Assembly: GCF_014279995.1 (NCBI RefSeq)
Contig: NZ_CP047935.1
Location: forward strand, 1,447,494-1,511,493
DNA length: 64,000 bases
Direction of reading: 5' to 3'
Origin: Synechococcus sp. BIOS-E4-1
GTDB taxonomy: Bacteria > Cyanobacteriota > Cyanobacteriia > PCC-6307 > Cyanobiaceae
Shown: positions 1-8,996 of the stretch, piece by piece
Layout of the letters: each line of letters starts with the position of its first letter
How positions within the stretch are numbered: position 1 is the stretch's first letter
Position numbers and translations under genes: made by a program
Notes under the pieces: model-generated
What the model was told of the DNA's origin: nothing
Databases searched by the model: none
What the model saw: only the letters and a program-made list of their open reading frames with translations

Positions 1-196
1 GAAGCCGGCGTAGATCAACAGGCCCACCACTCCGCTTCCGGCCACCGTTGCGAACAGACTCAGGGAGGAGGGCCGGTCCAGGGATCCTGCTCAGAAGCCG
101 TCGAAAACTAGCAGTCCCCCTCTGGTGTCTGCAGCGCTGACACGTTGTGCTGTCACGGTTTTGCCTATTCTTCCCACATCGTGAGCACGAACCGCC
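1..196. other. Left edge, intergenic or partial gene
   Basis: No complete gene is visible. On the minus strand, bases 1 to about 93 read without stop as a hydrophobic stretch (...LFATVAGSGVVGLLIYAGF), which could be the N-terminal membrane helix of a gene running off the left edge, but no convincing ATG precedes it. The rest is the upstream region of the plus-strand gene at 197. Confidence 0.3.
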
Positions 197-679
197 ATGT
201 CACTTGATCTGGACGCCAAGAAGACACTGTTGCGGAAAATCCCTCATGGGTTGTTCATCTGCGGCGTCGCGGAAGGTGATGAGGTGAATGGATTCACTGC
301 CAGCTGGGTCACCCAGGGTTCCTTCGAGCCGCCTCTGGTGGTGATGGGGGTGCGTGCCGACAGCACCAGCAACGGCATGATCAAGCGCACGCGTCGTTTT
401 TCGCTGAACGTGCTGGCCGCCGACCAGAAGAATCTGGCTGCGACATTCTTCAAGCCCCAGTCCGCGGTGGGAGGCCGGTTTGAGGCTGCGCCCTTTGAGC
501 TCGGCTCCCTTGGTCTGCCGATTCTGAAAGATGCCCTGGGCGGTGTTGAGTGTGAACTGGTGGGTGAGCTGGCTCACGGTGATCACACTGTCTTCATCGG
601 TGAGGTCAAATCAGCGGTGCTTCACAGAGATGGAGATGCCCTTGAGCTGAGCACCACCGGCTGGCAGTACGGCGGTTGA
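197..679 (+). CDS. Flavin reductase-like domain protein
   Basis: This 160-residue protein matches the flavin reductase-like (FMN-binding split barrel) family. In cyanobacteria the domain also forms the C-terminal part of diflavin flavoproteins. The opening KKTLLRKIPHGLFICG, then FTASWVTQGSFEPPLVVMG and RRFSLNVL, follow the usual order of flavin-contacting strands. It should bind FMN and use NAD(P)H. Here the domain stands alone, without metallo-beta-lactamase or flavodoxin modules inside the window. The gene ends in a strong hairpin terminator at 710-758. The exact electron acceptor cannot be told from sequence. Confidence 0.85.
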   Translation: MSLDLDAKKTLLRKIPHGLFICGVAEGDEVNGFTASWVTQGSFEPPLVVMGVRADSTSNGMIKRTRRFSLNVLAADQKNLAATFFKPQSAVGGRFEAAPFELGSLGLPILKDALGGVECELVGELAHGDHTVFIGEVKSAVLHRDGDALELSTTGWQYGG

Positions 680-709
680 GTCTTCTTGGGCTGAAGCTCT
701 GAAGACCAG

Positions 710-758
710 ATCTGAATGGCGTCTGCTTCGACATGGACAAGCGCTATTCAGATTTTTT
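710..758 (+). terminator. Rho-independent terminator after the flavin reductase gene
   Basis: ATCTGAATGGCG (710-721) pairs with CGCTATTCAGAT (742-753), giving a 12-bp stem with one wobble pair. It is followed by a run of T. The loop is about 20 nt. Confidence 0.7.
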
Positions 759-854
759 CTCTGTAGCTGCTGGTTATTGTTGCGTCTTGAGGATGACTCT
801 CGACGTTTGTAGTGAGTTCTAAATGTGTTAAAAGTGGAGAGTTGAAGATTATCT

Positions 855-1715
855 ATGCTTCGTAGAACATTTATTGGCTTGACAACATTTACTGGTTTTG
901 TGTTGGGCGGTTTTGGCTTGATGAAGCGCTCAAAAGCAGAAGGGCGAAACAACAGCATTCAAAATCAATTTGTCAATGCTCAGGTTTCTGAAACAGCCAG
1001 TGATTTGATTAACTTCTTCCAAGGATATGGCTATAAGTTGGTTCAAGCCGGGCCCTTGGTGACCGGTTATGACTTTAACGGAGGCTTGGAATTTGACGAC
1101 AATCTTTCGCTGATTGGCGTCAATGAGTTTTGTATACAACCGGCTTCACGAGTTGAAGATGTCAGCGAAAAGTCCAGGCCAGGGACTCTTCCGCTCTTTC
1201 ACATAATCAGCCTGGGATCACTGGACAGCAGCAAGCCCAATCAAAGTGTTGACCTCGCCCTGAAGTTGTTGGTTGGCCGGATCGGCCTCGCGCCTGATCG
1301 ATTGAAAATCACTGGAACAGAACATGTCCTGGATCATTTGCCTTTGCTTCAAAAATACGGAATTCAACAATCGCAGATTCGCTTCGTTGACTTGAATGAG
1401 GCTCGGATGGCTGGAAAAGGATCAGGCTATTTTGAACCCAAGGGTCATCCCCGTTCGCCGTCTTTGCAGACGTATTCGATTGAATATGTTTTGCCCGACG
1501 GCCAGGAAATTGAAATTGCTGAGATTGGCCTCAACACAGACTGGGGTTTTGGAATAGGTGTCGAACGTTTGACAATGGCTCGTCACGATCAGGCACTGAC
1601 CTGGGATCAAGCCCTGAAGAGTTTCAGGACTTCGGTTCAATCAAGCGCTGATCGTCAGAATCTGCCATTGCCTGCGGGGTACTACAAAATCCTTGAGCTC
1701 TCGCAACCGGCTTGA
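855..1715 (+). CDS. Exported AlaRS catalytic-core-like protein
   Basis: A 286-residue protein. Its N-terminus (LRRTFIGLTTFTGFVLGG) carries an RR-x-F-x-x-L Tat-like motif before a hydrophobic stretch. The remainder lines up by eye with the class II core of alanyl-tRNA synthetase: FFQGYGYKLVQAGPLV resembles the AlaRS start FF..GH..V.SSSLV. Residues around 95-120 resemble motif 2, GYFEPKGHPRS resembles the GPCGPCTE region, and DWGFGIGVERL resembles the motif 3 DTGMGLER block. The tRNA-recognition, editing and C-Ala domains are absent. The base composition looks more AT-rich than its neighbours, suggesting separate ancestry. If exported it cannot charge cytosolic tRNA. A tRNA-independent amino acid ligase or a non-catalytic paralog is possible. 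The function is unknown. Confidence 0.6.
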   Translation: MLRRTFIGLTTFTGFVLGGFGLMKRSKAEGRNNSIQNQFVNAQVSETASDLINFFQGYGYKLVQAGPLVTGYDFNGGLEFDDNLSLIGVNEFCIQPASRVEDVSEKSRPGTLPLFHIISLGSLDSSKPNQSVDLALKLLVGRIGLAPDRLKITGTEHVLDHLPLLQKYGIQQSQIRFVDLNEARMAGKGSGYFEPKGHPRSPSLQTYSIEYVLPDGQEIEIAEIGLNTDWGFGIGVERLTMARHDQALTWDQALKSFRTSVQSSADRQNLPLPAGYYKILELSQPA

Positions 1716-1729
1716 AACGATTCAGACGC

Positions 1730-2731
1730 TTAGGTCCAGCGGTCCATGATCTTCTTAACCACAACCTGCTCCATCCCCACCTGAAGCACTACCACCAGAG
1801 GAAGCGCCAGTAACACCCCAGGTAGTCCCAGCAGAGCGCCCAGGCTCAGCTGGGAAGTCAGAGCAACCGTGGGCAGGAGATTCACGGTGCGCCTGAGCAA
1901 CAGCGGTGTGAGAACGAAGGCTTCCAGGTTCTGCAGTGCCAGTCGCAGCACCAACACCTGAAGCATTGTTCCCGGTGAGATCATCAACGCCAGGCTGAGA
2001 GGCAGAAGCGTTGCCGCTGTGGGCCCGATCGTCGGCACGAAGGTCAGCAGTCCACAGACCAAAGCAGAAAGCAGGGCCAGGGGAATGCGCAGAATTGCCA
2101 GACCTGCCCAGGTGCAAAGAAACATCGCCAGGGCAGAGAGGGTCATGCCAGCCAGCCAGCCACCCAGAGCGGTGCGGCACTGGTCCAGCAGATCCTCCAT
2201 GGATGCGCGTGCTGGCCGCGGAGTTGCAGCAATCACCATGCGTCGGTGTGCCGAGGGGTCCAGGGCAAGCAGCACAGCCAGCAGGCTCATCAGCAGCACC
2301 TGAACCAGGCCGTTGGCCGCTCCACCAGCCACGCCGAGCAATTGAAAGCCGAACGGTTGAATGCGGTCCCAGCTGAATTGGTCGGGCAGGCTGCGCGCCA
2401 GCTCACCAAGCAGGGGCTGACTGGACAGCAGGGCCTGAACCTGGCCAAAAAGGGCAGGTAACAGGGTCGTGAGCTGTTCGAATTGGTTGATCAGCTGAGG
2501 CAGCAGCAGCTGCATGACCAGCAGCCCCCCAATGATTCCGATCAGCAGCACCGTCAGCAGAGCGAGCGGTCGGGGTAATCGGTAGCGCCTGATCAAATGG
2601 TCAACGGGAACATCGAGGGCGACAGCCAACACCACGGCACCGAACAGCACCAACAGCACCCAGCGCAGCTGCCAGGTCAGCAGAGCAAGCACCACAAGGG
2701 TGAGAGCTGCCAGCAGATTGCTTGGATTCAT
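1730..2731 (-). CDS. AI-2E family membrane transporter (second of pair)
   Basis: A polytopic membrane protein of 333 residues from the AI-2E/UPF0118 (PF01594) exporter family. Recognisable are the N-terminal paired helices, a loop after helix 3 rich in Q and L (LLPQLINQFEQLTTLLPALFGQVQ), and the conserved block FVPTIGPTAATLLPL near the C-terminus followed by the last helices. I chose ATG at 2731, not the upstream ATG at 2755, because it forms an ATGA overlap with the stop of the preceding paralog (2728-2731), a sign of translational coupling. The transported substrate is unknown, and the AI-2 name is inherited from E. coli TqsA. Confidence 0.85.
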   Translation of the reverse strand: MNPSNLLAALTLVVLALLTWQLRWVLLVLFGAVVLAVALDVPVDHLIRRYRLPRPLALLTVLLIGIIGGLLVMQLLLPQLINQFEQLTTLLPALFGQVQALLSSQPLLGELARSLPDQFSWDRIQPFGFQLLGVAGGAANGLVQVLLMSLLAVLLALDPSAHRRMVIAATPRPARASMEDLLDQCRTALGGWLAGMTLSALAMFLCTWAGLAILRIPLALLSALVCGLLTFVPTIGPTAATLLPLSLALMISPGTMLQVLVLRLALQNLEAFVLTPLLLRRTVNLLPTVALTSQLSLGALLGLPGVLLALPLVVVLQVGMEQVVVKKIMDRWT

Positions 2732-3807
2732 GCGGCCGCGCGACGCTTCTTCCATGGATCCAACAGGTCGTGGATCACGATCTCCCGGATCAGCACCTGT
2801 ATCACCACTGCCAGAGGCAGGGCCATCAGCAACCCCAGCGGTCCAAACAGCACCGTGAAGATGAACTGTGCAGTCAGTGTGAGGCCAGGAAGCAGGTTCA
2901 CCTGGTGCTGCATCACTGATGGTGTGATCACGTAGCTCTCAACGTTTTGGATGACCACATAGAGACCCAGGACGGCAAGAGCCTTCCAGGGGGCGTCAAG
3001 CAGAGCCACCGCCATGGGGAACACGGTGCTGAGGGTGGGCCCCACATTGGGAATGACGTTGAGCAAACCGGCCAGCAGAGCGTTGGCCATTACCAGCTTC
3101 ACGCCAAGCAGGGATAGTCCGATTCCCGCCAGCAGCCCCACGCACAGCGAACTGATCAGCACTCCGATCATCCAGCTGCTCAGGGCTTCGCCACATTGCA
3201 GAAGAATGGTTTTGGCTCGTCTCCTGTAAAAAGACGGCACCAGCTGAATGGCCACATTGCGATAGGACTCCGGCTGAATCGCCACCATCAGAGCCACTGC
3301 AAACATAAGCACCAGCTGAATCAGTCCGTTGCCGAGATTGCTGGCAAGACCCAGCAAACCTTTGATTCCTCCACTGACGCCGGAGGCTAGAGCCGTGCTG
3401 TTGGGGAGAGATGACAGGTCACCAGGAACGAACCGAGCTCCGCCATCAGCTGAATCACCTGCTCCGTAGACGAGTGATGAGGCATGGTTGAGCCATCCCA
3501 TCACGATCTGTTGGAGCTCGCGGGCCGCAGCAGGCAACTGCTGAAGCAGCTGTTGAAACTGACTGAAGAACGGCGGAATGATCACGGCCACTGCAACAGC
3601 CACGATCAAAACCAGACCGAGAAGACAGATAATCAGGGCCAAAGGCCTCTGAATCGTCCATCGCCTGCGCAGGGCGCCTACAAGAGTGCAAACCGCCATG
3701 GCCAGAACCACAGCGGCGAAGAGATGAATAAGAACTTCGCGGAGGCTCCAAAGCAACAGCCCGGTTGTCAGCAATGCCGCAAGTCCGAGCCAGTGCTGAA
3801 ATTTCAC
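2728..3807 (-). CDS. AI-2E family membrane transporter (first of pair)
   Basis: A 359-residue paralog of the next gene in the operon, same family (PF01594). It has about eight predicted membrane segments, a hydrophilic loop after the third with [18 protein letters not shown], and the conserved [21 protein letters not shown] motif. The two paralogs probably arose by tandem duplication and may work together. Its start overlaps the psb28 stop by ATGA (3804-3807), so psb28 and both transporters form one operon. Confidence 0.85.
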   Translation of the reverse strand: MKFQHWLGLAALLTTGLLLWSLREVLIHLFAAVVLAMAVCTLVGALRRRWTIQRPLALIICLLGLVLIVAVAVAVIIPPFFSQFQQLLQQLPAAARELQQIVMGWLNHASSLVYGAGDSADGGARFVPGDLSSLPNSTALASGVSGGIKGLLGLASNLGNGLIQLVLMFAVALMVAIQPESYRNVAIQLVPSFYRRRAKTILLQCGEALSSWMIGVLISSLCVGLLAGIGLSLLGVKLVMANALLAGLLNVIPNVGPTLSTVFPMAVALLDAPWKALAVLGLYVVIQNVESYVITPSVMQHQVNLLPGLTLTAQFIFTVLFGPLGLLMALPLAVVIQVLIREIVIHDLLDPWKKRRAAA

Positions 3808-4193
3808 CCGTTTGTTCCTTCCTCACTGGATTCATTGTCGCCGGAGTTCTGCGAATAACCCATTCCATTGGCATCCGCATAACGTTGCGCAAAGCGCATG
3901 AAACGTTCGAAATCCGCTTCGCTTTTCCAGGTGTAGGTCGCTTCCAGAGCAAAAGCCTTGCCGTTCACGAAACGGCCGTTCACTTCACGGGTCACCATTT
4001 CGCCTTCTTCATCCACCATCCACATGCCGGCGATCGCTTCCATCGTTTCCGGTGCGAGTGCCTGCGGTTCCTCGAAAACGAAGATGGCCTGCCCGGTGCG
4101 ACCATCGCGGCTGCGGGTCATGCGGATATCGGGAATAACCGGCTCGTCAGTGCCGCGGAAGAACTGAATCGCCGCCTTGTCACCTTCTGCCAT
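3804..4193 (-). CDS. psb28: Photosystem II assembly protein Psb28
   Basis: A 129-residue soluble protein matching Psb28 (formerly PsbW in some annotations). It begins [28 protein letters not shown], which is the family signature, followed by the beta-rich core with [22 protein letters not shown] and the C-terminal [19 protein letters not shown] helix. Psb28 binds the cytoplasmic face of CP47 in photosystem II assembly intermediates. The last 17 or so residues are an acidic tail that varies between species. It is first in an operon with the two AI-2E proteins. Confidence 0.95.
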   Translation of the reverse strand: MAEGDKAAIQFFRGTDEPVIPDIRMTRSRDGRTGQAIFVFEEPQALAPETMEAIAGMWMVDEEGEMVTREVNGRFVNGKAFALEATYTWKSEADFERFMRFAQRYADANGMGYSQNSGDNESSEEGTNG

Positions 4194-4219
4194 GGTTCAT
4201 CAACTTGGAGGTGTGGATC

Positions 4220-5275
4220 TTAATTGGAGATCCCAGGGATGATGTGCGCTTTATCCAGAAGCAGTTTTGCCGCTTGCTTGCTGTCGAGTCCTTGGAGATT
4301 CACCGAGGATCTAGCCGGTGAACGCTCAAGTTCACGGTCATAACAGCTGTCGTAGTAATCGAGCATGGCCTCACAGGCCGCATCCCAGTTCTGGGAATCG
4401 ATCGCTTCAATGGCCTGACGTGTGCGCTGAGGGCCAAGGCGTTTCTGTATCCGTTCCGTGGCCTGCCGCAGTTCGGCCTGCTCATGACACGAGTAGACCT
4501 CCACAAGTCGCTGAACCCGTTCCTGGTCACTGCGCTGGATCTCCAGAACCGGAGAAGTTTGCATCTGATCGAATAACCCTTTGGGAATCCTGCAGCGACC
4601 CACCTGGATGCTTTCGGCTTCCAGCCAGATCTCCTGAATTCCTTTGAGGCGCAGAGTCTCAAGGCATTCCGCCAGTTTATTTTCGTAGTGCTCGCTGGTT
4701 GGTTGCGGCGGCAACCCCAGATTGCCGAAACTGCTGCCGCGGTGGCTGGCGAGACCCTCGAGATCGATCACGCCAACGCCCTGTCTGTTTAATTCCAGAA
4801 GCAGATCGGTCTTGCCTGTTCCTGTCCTGCCGCCCAGCACCCGCAGCGGCCAGGTCTGGTCGAAGCGATCCAGCACCCACCTTCGATAGCTCTTGTACCC
4901 CCCAGCCAGCACGGTGACAGGGTGATCGCTCAGGCCAGCCAGCCAGCCCATGCTGTTGGACCGCATGCCTCCACGCCAGCAGTAAATCCTCAGTGGCTTT
5001 GCGGGTCCTCCGGCTGCAGTTGTGAGTGCACCAGACAATGTCTCGAGGGAAGGGCCGCAGAGCTTTAATCCCAGTTGGATCGCTTCTATCCGACCCTGTT
5101 GCTTGTAGGACAACCCCACTTGATGACGCTGATCATCGCTGAACAGGGGGATGTTCACAGCCCCTGGCCAGTGGCCTTGAGCAAATTCCGTGGGTGTTCT
5201 TACATCCACGATGGTCCCGGTCGCCATGCGGAAGCAATTGAGGCCGGTCACGATGCTGTTGCCCATGCCTGACAT
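4220..5275 (-). CDS. mnmH: tRNA 2-selenouridine/geranyl-2-thiouridine synthase
   Basis: MnmH (YbbB/SelU) modifies the wobble 2-thiouridine of tRNAs for Lys, Glu and Gln by geranylation and selenation. From the ATG at 5275 the protein has 351 residues. An N-terminal rhodanese domain has the active-site Cys in YCWRGGMRSN (about residue 99). It is followed by a P-loop GGRTGTGKT at about 148-156 and the C-terminal domain with the conserved EAESIQVGRCRIP stretch. Longer in-frame starts up to 5353 exist but would overlap the divergent GUN4 gene. The rhodanese domain begins just after 5275, so this start is preferred. Confidence 0.92.
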   Translation of the reverse strand: MSGMGNSIVTGLNCFRMATGTIVDVRTPTEFAQGHWPGAVNIPLFSDDQRHQVGLSYKQQGRIEAIQLGLKLCGPSLETLSGALTTAAGGPAKPLRIYCWRGGMRSNSMGWLAGLSDHPVTVLAGGYKSYRRWVLDRFDQTWPLRVLGGRTGTGKTDLLLELNRQGVGVIDLEGLASHRGSSFGNLGLPPQPTSEHYENKLAECLETLRLKGIQEIWLEAESIQVGRCRIPKGLFDQMQTSPVLEIQRSDQERVQRLVEVYSCHEQAELRQATERIQKRLGPQRTRQAIEAIDSQNWDAACEAMLDYYDSCYDRELERSPARSSVNLQGLDSKQAAKLLLDKAHIIPGISN

Positions 5276-5315
5276 AGTGGGCCAATGCTGAGCCAGTCGG
5301 TGCCGGCACCTCGCC

Positions 5316-6029
5316 ATGCTTTCCGGACGACCACCCTCCACACAACTCGGCATTGATCAGTTGCTGGATCGACTGATTTCGGGATCATCTCGGCAGAAGC
5401 GTTCAACGGCTTCAGCGCTGGAGAAGGTTTCAGAGGAGCTTTCAGGCAAAGCTGTTGTTGCCCTGAAGGCCTATTCGCCCGAGGGGGATGACTGGGGAGC
5501 AGGCTGGATTCTGCAGATCCTCCAACGTCATCAGCCCAAGGCTCTGGAAGCCATTCCAGGTGTCTCCAGTGGTTGGTTCCAGATGCCGTCGTCCTGTGGG
5601 ATCGACTACTCGGCTCTGCAGCAGGCATTACTTCGGGAACAGTTTGAGGAGGCTGATCGCCTCACCAGTTGCGCCCTGCGTCAACTCGCCGGCGACCAGG
5701 CGGTGCAACGGGGATACGTGTATTTCAGCGAAGTCCCTGCCATGGAGGCCCTTGATTTAACCACCATCGACAGACTCTGGATCGCCTACTCCCAGGGACG
5801 CTTCGGATTCACGGTTCAATCTCGACTCCTCAGTGCACTCGGCGGGCGGTACGACAGGCTTTGGCCAAGGATCGGCTGGAAGAAGGATGGTGTCTGGACC
5901 CGCTATCCAGGCAGTTTTGAGTGGTGCATGGATGCGCCTGAAGGACACATGCCATTGGTCAACCAACTCAGGGGGGTGCGTCTTATGGATGCTCTTCTGC
6001 AGCATCCTGGACTGGCGAGCAGGTCCTGA
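5316..6029 (+). CDS. gun4: GUN4 domain protein, Mg-chelatase regulator
   Basis: GUN4 binds protoporphyrin IX and Mg-protoporphyrin and stimulates magnesium chelatase in chlorophyll synthesis. The C-terminal half holds the GUN4 core: EEADRLTSCALRQLAG, then DLTTIDRLWIAYSQGRFGFTVQSRLL, WPRIGWKKDGVWTRYPGSFEW and a GHMPLVNQLRG end. These are the conserved helices and porphyrin-cleft residues. The N-terminal 80 or so residues form a helical bundle as in cyanobacterial GUN4. At 237 residues it has normal length. It is divergently transcribed from mnmH with only 40 nt between starts. Confidence 0.92.
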   Translation: MLSGRPPSTQLGIDQLLDRLISGSSRQKRSTASALEKVSEELSGKAVVALKAYSPEGDDWGAGWILQILQRHQPKALEAIPGVSSGWFQMPSSCGIDYSALQQALLREQFEEADRLTSCALRQLAGDQAVQRGYVYFSEVPAMEALDLTTIDRLWIAYSQGRFGFTVQSRLLSALGGRYDRLWPRIGWKKDGVWTRYPGSFEWCMDAPEGHMPLVNQLRGVRLMDALLQHPGLASRS

Positions 6030-6095
6030 CACCCAGGGCTTTCTCTGGCAGAACGTCAGCTTGCCGGTAATGTCGAAAAGGATGAAACAGCGCTG

Positions 6096-6560
6096 ATGTT
6101 CAGCCGATTTCTACCTTCGTTCCGGTGGGCTGATTTCATCCTTCCGTCAACGTTTCAGCTCAGTCCGTTGATGGAGCTGTTGCTGGAGCCGGTTGACTGC
6201 AATGAGACTTCGTGTCGACTGCAACTGGGTCTCCAGGAAGCACTGGTCAATGCCGTGCGTCACGGCAATGCCGGAGACCCTCGTAAGTGCCTGCGAATCC
6301 GTCGGATTCTCACGCCGAACTGGTTGATCTGGCAGATCCAGGATGAGGGCGATGGTTTGTCGAGAGATGCACGACAGGGTTGTCTGCCGGATCGAGTCGA
6401 TGCCAATCAAGGGCGCGGTCTTTTTTTGATGCACCAGTGTTTTGATGACATCCGCTGGAGCCGTCGCGGCAACAGGGTGCAGCTGGCCTGCCGTCGACCA
6501 GGATCGAGCCAGGGGGCGATCAGTGCCGAGGGCAGCCAGGGTCTTTCAGCTCTCCCCTGA
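6096..6560 (+). CDS. RsbW-like anti-sigma / histidine kinase-type ATPase
   Basis: A 154-residue GHKL-fold ATPase of the RsbW/SpoIIAB type (HATPase_c_2). The N-box QEALVNAVRHGNAG supplies the Mg-coordinating Asn. The G1 box is IQDEGDGL and the G2 region is NQGRGLFLMHQCFDDIRW. Such proteins phosphorylate anti-anti-sigma factors or bind sigma factors in partner-switching networks. No partner STAS protein is next to it. The last 41 nt overlap the convergent gene that ends at 6520. Confidence 0.85.
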   Translation: MFSRFLPSFRWADFILPSTFQLSPLMELLLEPVDCNETSCRLQLGLQEALVNAVRHGNAGDPRKCLRIRRILTPNWLIWQIQDEGDGLSRDARQGCLPDRVDANQGRGLFLMHQCFDDIRWSRRGNRVQLACRRPGSSQGAISAEGSQGLSALP

Positions 6561-6768
6561 TCCAGCCCAGAGCCTGCTGAGTGAGTGCTTCAACATCATC
6601 ATTGCGTCCATTCTGGAGCAGCTGTGCCAGCGCCGCAGCCAGTAATTCGGCTCCGCGTCGATCGGCATCGCCTTTGAGCCTGTGCCATTCACGATCACTG
6701 ATGCTGAGGCTCTGATGCAGTGTCAGGGCCTGTTCAATCGCCTGTTCTGGCCATTTCTTCGCGGACAC
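6520..6768 (-). CDS. Conserved hypothetical protein (small, helical)
   Basis: An 82-residue protein, almost entirely alpha-helical in appearance (EQAIEQALTLHQSLSISDREWHRLKGDADRRGAELLAAALAQLL). It resembles a small family found in marine cyanobacteria (perhaps DUF6439). There is no motif that gives a function and no signal peptide. It is convergent with, and overlaps, the RsbW-like gene by 41 nt. Confidence 0.65.
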   Translation of the reverse strand: MSAKKWPEQAIEQALTLHQSLSISDREWHRLKGDADRRGAELLAAALAQLLQNGRNDDVEALTQQALGWIRGELKDPGCPRH

Positions 6769-6818
6769 GTTGGCGTTGGATCATCATGGTCTCTCTATCC
6801 TGACCTGTGTGACCGCTG

Positions 6819-7079
6819 GTGGTGGTGAACAGGCAGCTTCGCAGTCGGGGAGGTTTGCATGGACTGCAATCTCTTCTCCGTTACCAGCCCAGATCCTGGG
6901 AGGCCAAGGATCGCCGTTCGATCCGACGGATCCAGCAACGTCGATTGCTGCGTCAATTGATCGAGGCGGATCCTGAAGCTCTCAACTGGCTGATCACACC
7001 AGAACGAGGTCAGCGGTTCTGGAGAGCCTTGCGCTGGGGTGGTCCTGCTCTTGTGCTGGGGTGGTGGCTGACTCGCTGA
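6819..7079 (+). CDS. Small hypothetical protein with C-terminal membrane anchor
   Basis: About 86 residues, starting at one of three consecutive GTG codons (6819, 6822, 6825). The N-terminal part is strongly basic (RRSIRRIQQRRLLRQL). The C-terminus WRALRWGGPALVLGWWLTR is a short hydrophobic segment that could act as a tail anchor. No known family is recognised. It ends 4 nt before the convergent gene at 7083. Confidence 0.5.
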   Translation: MVVNRQLRSRGGLHGLQSLLRYQPRSWEAKDRRSIRRIQQRRLLRQLIEADPEALNWLITPERGQRFWRALRWGGPALVLGWWLTR

Positions 7080-7082
7080 ACC

Positions 7083-7397
7083 TCAGGCTGCTACTGCTGC
7101 GCTATCCACCACCACCAGTGAATCAGGGGCTTCTTGAAGGCGCTCTTCGGGATGGGGCTGGCCTTCCTGCGGTGAAGGAAGGGGTTGGCCTTTTAGCCAG
7201 GCCTGATAAAGAGCCCGCCGGCGGCGATCTTCTGCAAGCACTAGACGATCCGCGGCTGCGGTTGGGCTTTCGCCGGAATTCAATGCCGTTCTCAGGCAGA
7301 TTCCGAAACCTTGAGCTTCAACCTGAACCTTCCCTTCCATGAAAACGATCTGGAAGGTCCATCCCCGCAACCAGCGGATCCGAAAAGGATTCGACAT
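7083..7397 (-). CDS. Conserved hypothetical protein
   Basis: 104 residues from the ATG at 7397 (MSNPFRIRWLRGW). The N-terminal half is compact, with a probable beta strand TFQIVFMEGKVQVEAQGFG. The middle is helical (SPTAAADRLVLAEDRRRRALYQAWL), and a proline/glutamate-rich tail follows. It lies directly downstream of the methyltransferase on the same strand and may be co-transcribed. The function is unknown. Longer starts to 7448 are less likely because they add low-quality sequence. Confidence 0.55.
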   Translation of the reverse strand: MSNPFRIRWLRGWTFQIVFMEGKVQVEAQGFGICLRTALNSGESPTAAADRLVLAEDRRRRALYQAWLKGQPLPSPQEGQPHPEERLQEAPDSLVVVDSAAVAA

Positions 7398-7452
7398 GGA
7401 CGGAGTCCCTGAGTGATTGCACCATATGGGGTTGCCGTGCCCCTGCAAGCGT

Positions 7453-8538
7453 CTATGTCAGGGAATCACTGTGTTGAGGTGATGAATTCTTGGTGGCCGT
7501 CCACACCCTGGTCATGAAATGAGATTCGGCCTGAACATCACTGAAACCTGCATCTTCGAGGCGCTGGTCAATGTCGTCACTGATGAAATTGCGGTAATAG
7601 GGCTCGTGAAACACTCGCCTGAAATTGTCCATGGCAACGTCGAACTGAGGCGAATCCTTCAATTGAACAGAATCCGCCAAAACCAGAACCCCGCCGGGTT
7701 CGAGCAGTCGATAGCAGTCCTGCAGCACTGCCTGCCGTGCACCGGCTGGCAGTTCGTGGAATAGGAACACGCAGGTGATTGCCTGGAAGCCGGCGTCATC
7801 AAAGGGCATTCGTTCCGCATTGCCCTGAACCAGCTGTACCAGTGGCTTGTTGGATTGGTTCAGCCATCGATTGGCCTGGCGCAGATAGGCCTCGGAAAGA
7901 TCCACTCCCACCAGAGTGGCCTGCGGTAGCGCAGCACGGATCTGATGCAATGTTCTGCCCGTGCCCGTGGCGACATCAAGAATGCGCAGGCTGCCCTGGG
8001 CACGATCGGCAAATCGGTTGAGTCCCTTGTGCAGCGAAGGAAGGATTCGACGACGCATGGCATCAGCGGCGCCGTTGAACAGGATGTCGACCTGAAGGTC
8101 GTACAGCTCAGCGGAATGATCGCTGAGGTAGCCATCGGTCTGATGGTGAAAATTCTGGAGGTAATAGTCCGGATAAAGATCACGATTGGTGAGATCAGGG
8201 ATGTCCTTGACGTCTCTTGCACGCCTTCTTGCCCAGTTGGAGGGCAGGTCCAGCCAGACCCGTGGATAGCGTTCAGCCCATTCCAGCCAGGGAATATCAA
8301 ACAGCAGGGACTGGGGGTAAATCCCGGACTGAGAATCCTGCCAGTCACGTGCATGCAGCTCATCCAGCGACTGACGCAGCGCATCGACCATCGCGCTGGG
8401 AACAGGTTGCGTTTTGGGCACCACATCAGGCGCCACCACTTCCATCACCTTGGTGCTCAGTTCCTTGTGAACCAGACCAGCCAGGCTGCGGCCCTGCTGC
8501 ATGGTCCGATAAGCGATTTCAGTGAAGCTGGGCGCCAT
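7453..8538 (-). CDS. Class I SAM-dependent methyltransferase
   Basis: A 361-residue protein with a Rossmann methyltransferase domain in its second half. Motif I is RILDVATGTGRTL (about 185-197), followed by GVDLSEAYL (acidic residue that contacts SAM ribose) and the post-motifs AERMPFDDAGFQAITCVFLFHELP and LLEPGGVLVLADS. The N-terminal 170 residues form a separate region conserved in cyanobacteria and plants with YPDYYLQNFHHQTDGYLSDHSAELYD. The closest general family is UbiE/COQ5-like. The substrate is unknown, and a quinone or other lipid is possible but not shown. Confidence 0.8.
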   Translation of the reverse strand: MAPSFTEIAYRTMQQGRSLAGLVHKELSTKVMEVVAPDVVPKTQPVPSAMVDALRQSLDELHARDWQDSQSGIYPQSLLFDIPWLEWAERYPRVWLDLPSNWARRRARDVKDIPDLTNRDLYPDYYLQNFHHQTDGYLSDHSAELYDLQVDILFNGAADAMRRRILPSLHKGLNRFADRAQGSLRILDVATGTGRTLHQIRAALPQATLVGVDLSEAYLRQANRWLNQSNKPLVQLVQGNAERMPFDDAGFQAITCVFLFHELPAGARQAVLQDCYRLLEPGGVLVLADSVQLKDSPQFDVAMDNFRRVFHEPYYRNFISDDIDQRLEDAGFSDVQAESHFMTRVWTATKNSSPQHSDSLT

Positions 8539-8688
8539 GAACAGGATTGAAATCCAAGCCGACTTATTTCAATGGATCGTGCCCCGCTCTGTGGGCTTTT
8601 GCCGCTGCGATCACGAAAGTTATGTGAAGCCCTCGTAAAAACGGTAGCCGTTGCTACAGAATTGACTCAAGTCCTCCAGGAGCTCTTG

Positions 8689-8961
8689 ATGGCCGTTGAG
8701 ATCACTGATGCAGGAACGATGACGTCTTACTCAGGCAATGTGCTGGAGCGGCGGCAGCGAGCGGCTGCCGAGTTTCTGGCGTGGGCAGAGCACCACGCTC
8801 ACGATGTGCTGAGGCAGCAAGCGGCCCATGTTCAGGTTGAAGGTCATCCTGATCGCCTTGATCAACGCAGCGCTCTGGCGCAGCAACAGGTCTGTGCTCG
8901 CCGTCGACTTCATGCCAAGCAACTGCACGACAGTTCGATGGCTCTGCTGAGGCATGGCTGA
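8689..8961 (+). CDS. Small hypothetical protein
   Basis: About 90 residues from the ATG at 8689, which is preceded by a good ribosome binding site (AGGAG at 8678-8682). The protein is hydrophilic, mostly helical and rich in Q, R and H. No family is recognised. A longer in-frame start at 8572 exists, but the ribosome binding site favours 8689. An opposite-strand reading frame over the same bases is judged a shadow. Confidence 0.5.
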   Translation: MAVEITDAGTMTSYSGNVLERRQRAAAEFLAWAEHHAHDVLRQQAAHVQVEGHPDRLDQRSALAQQQVCARRRLHAKQLHDSSMALLRHG

Positions 8962-8996
8962 AGAGACTGGTCCTTGATGCTTTGCAGGGCCGGCAC

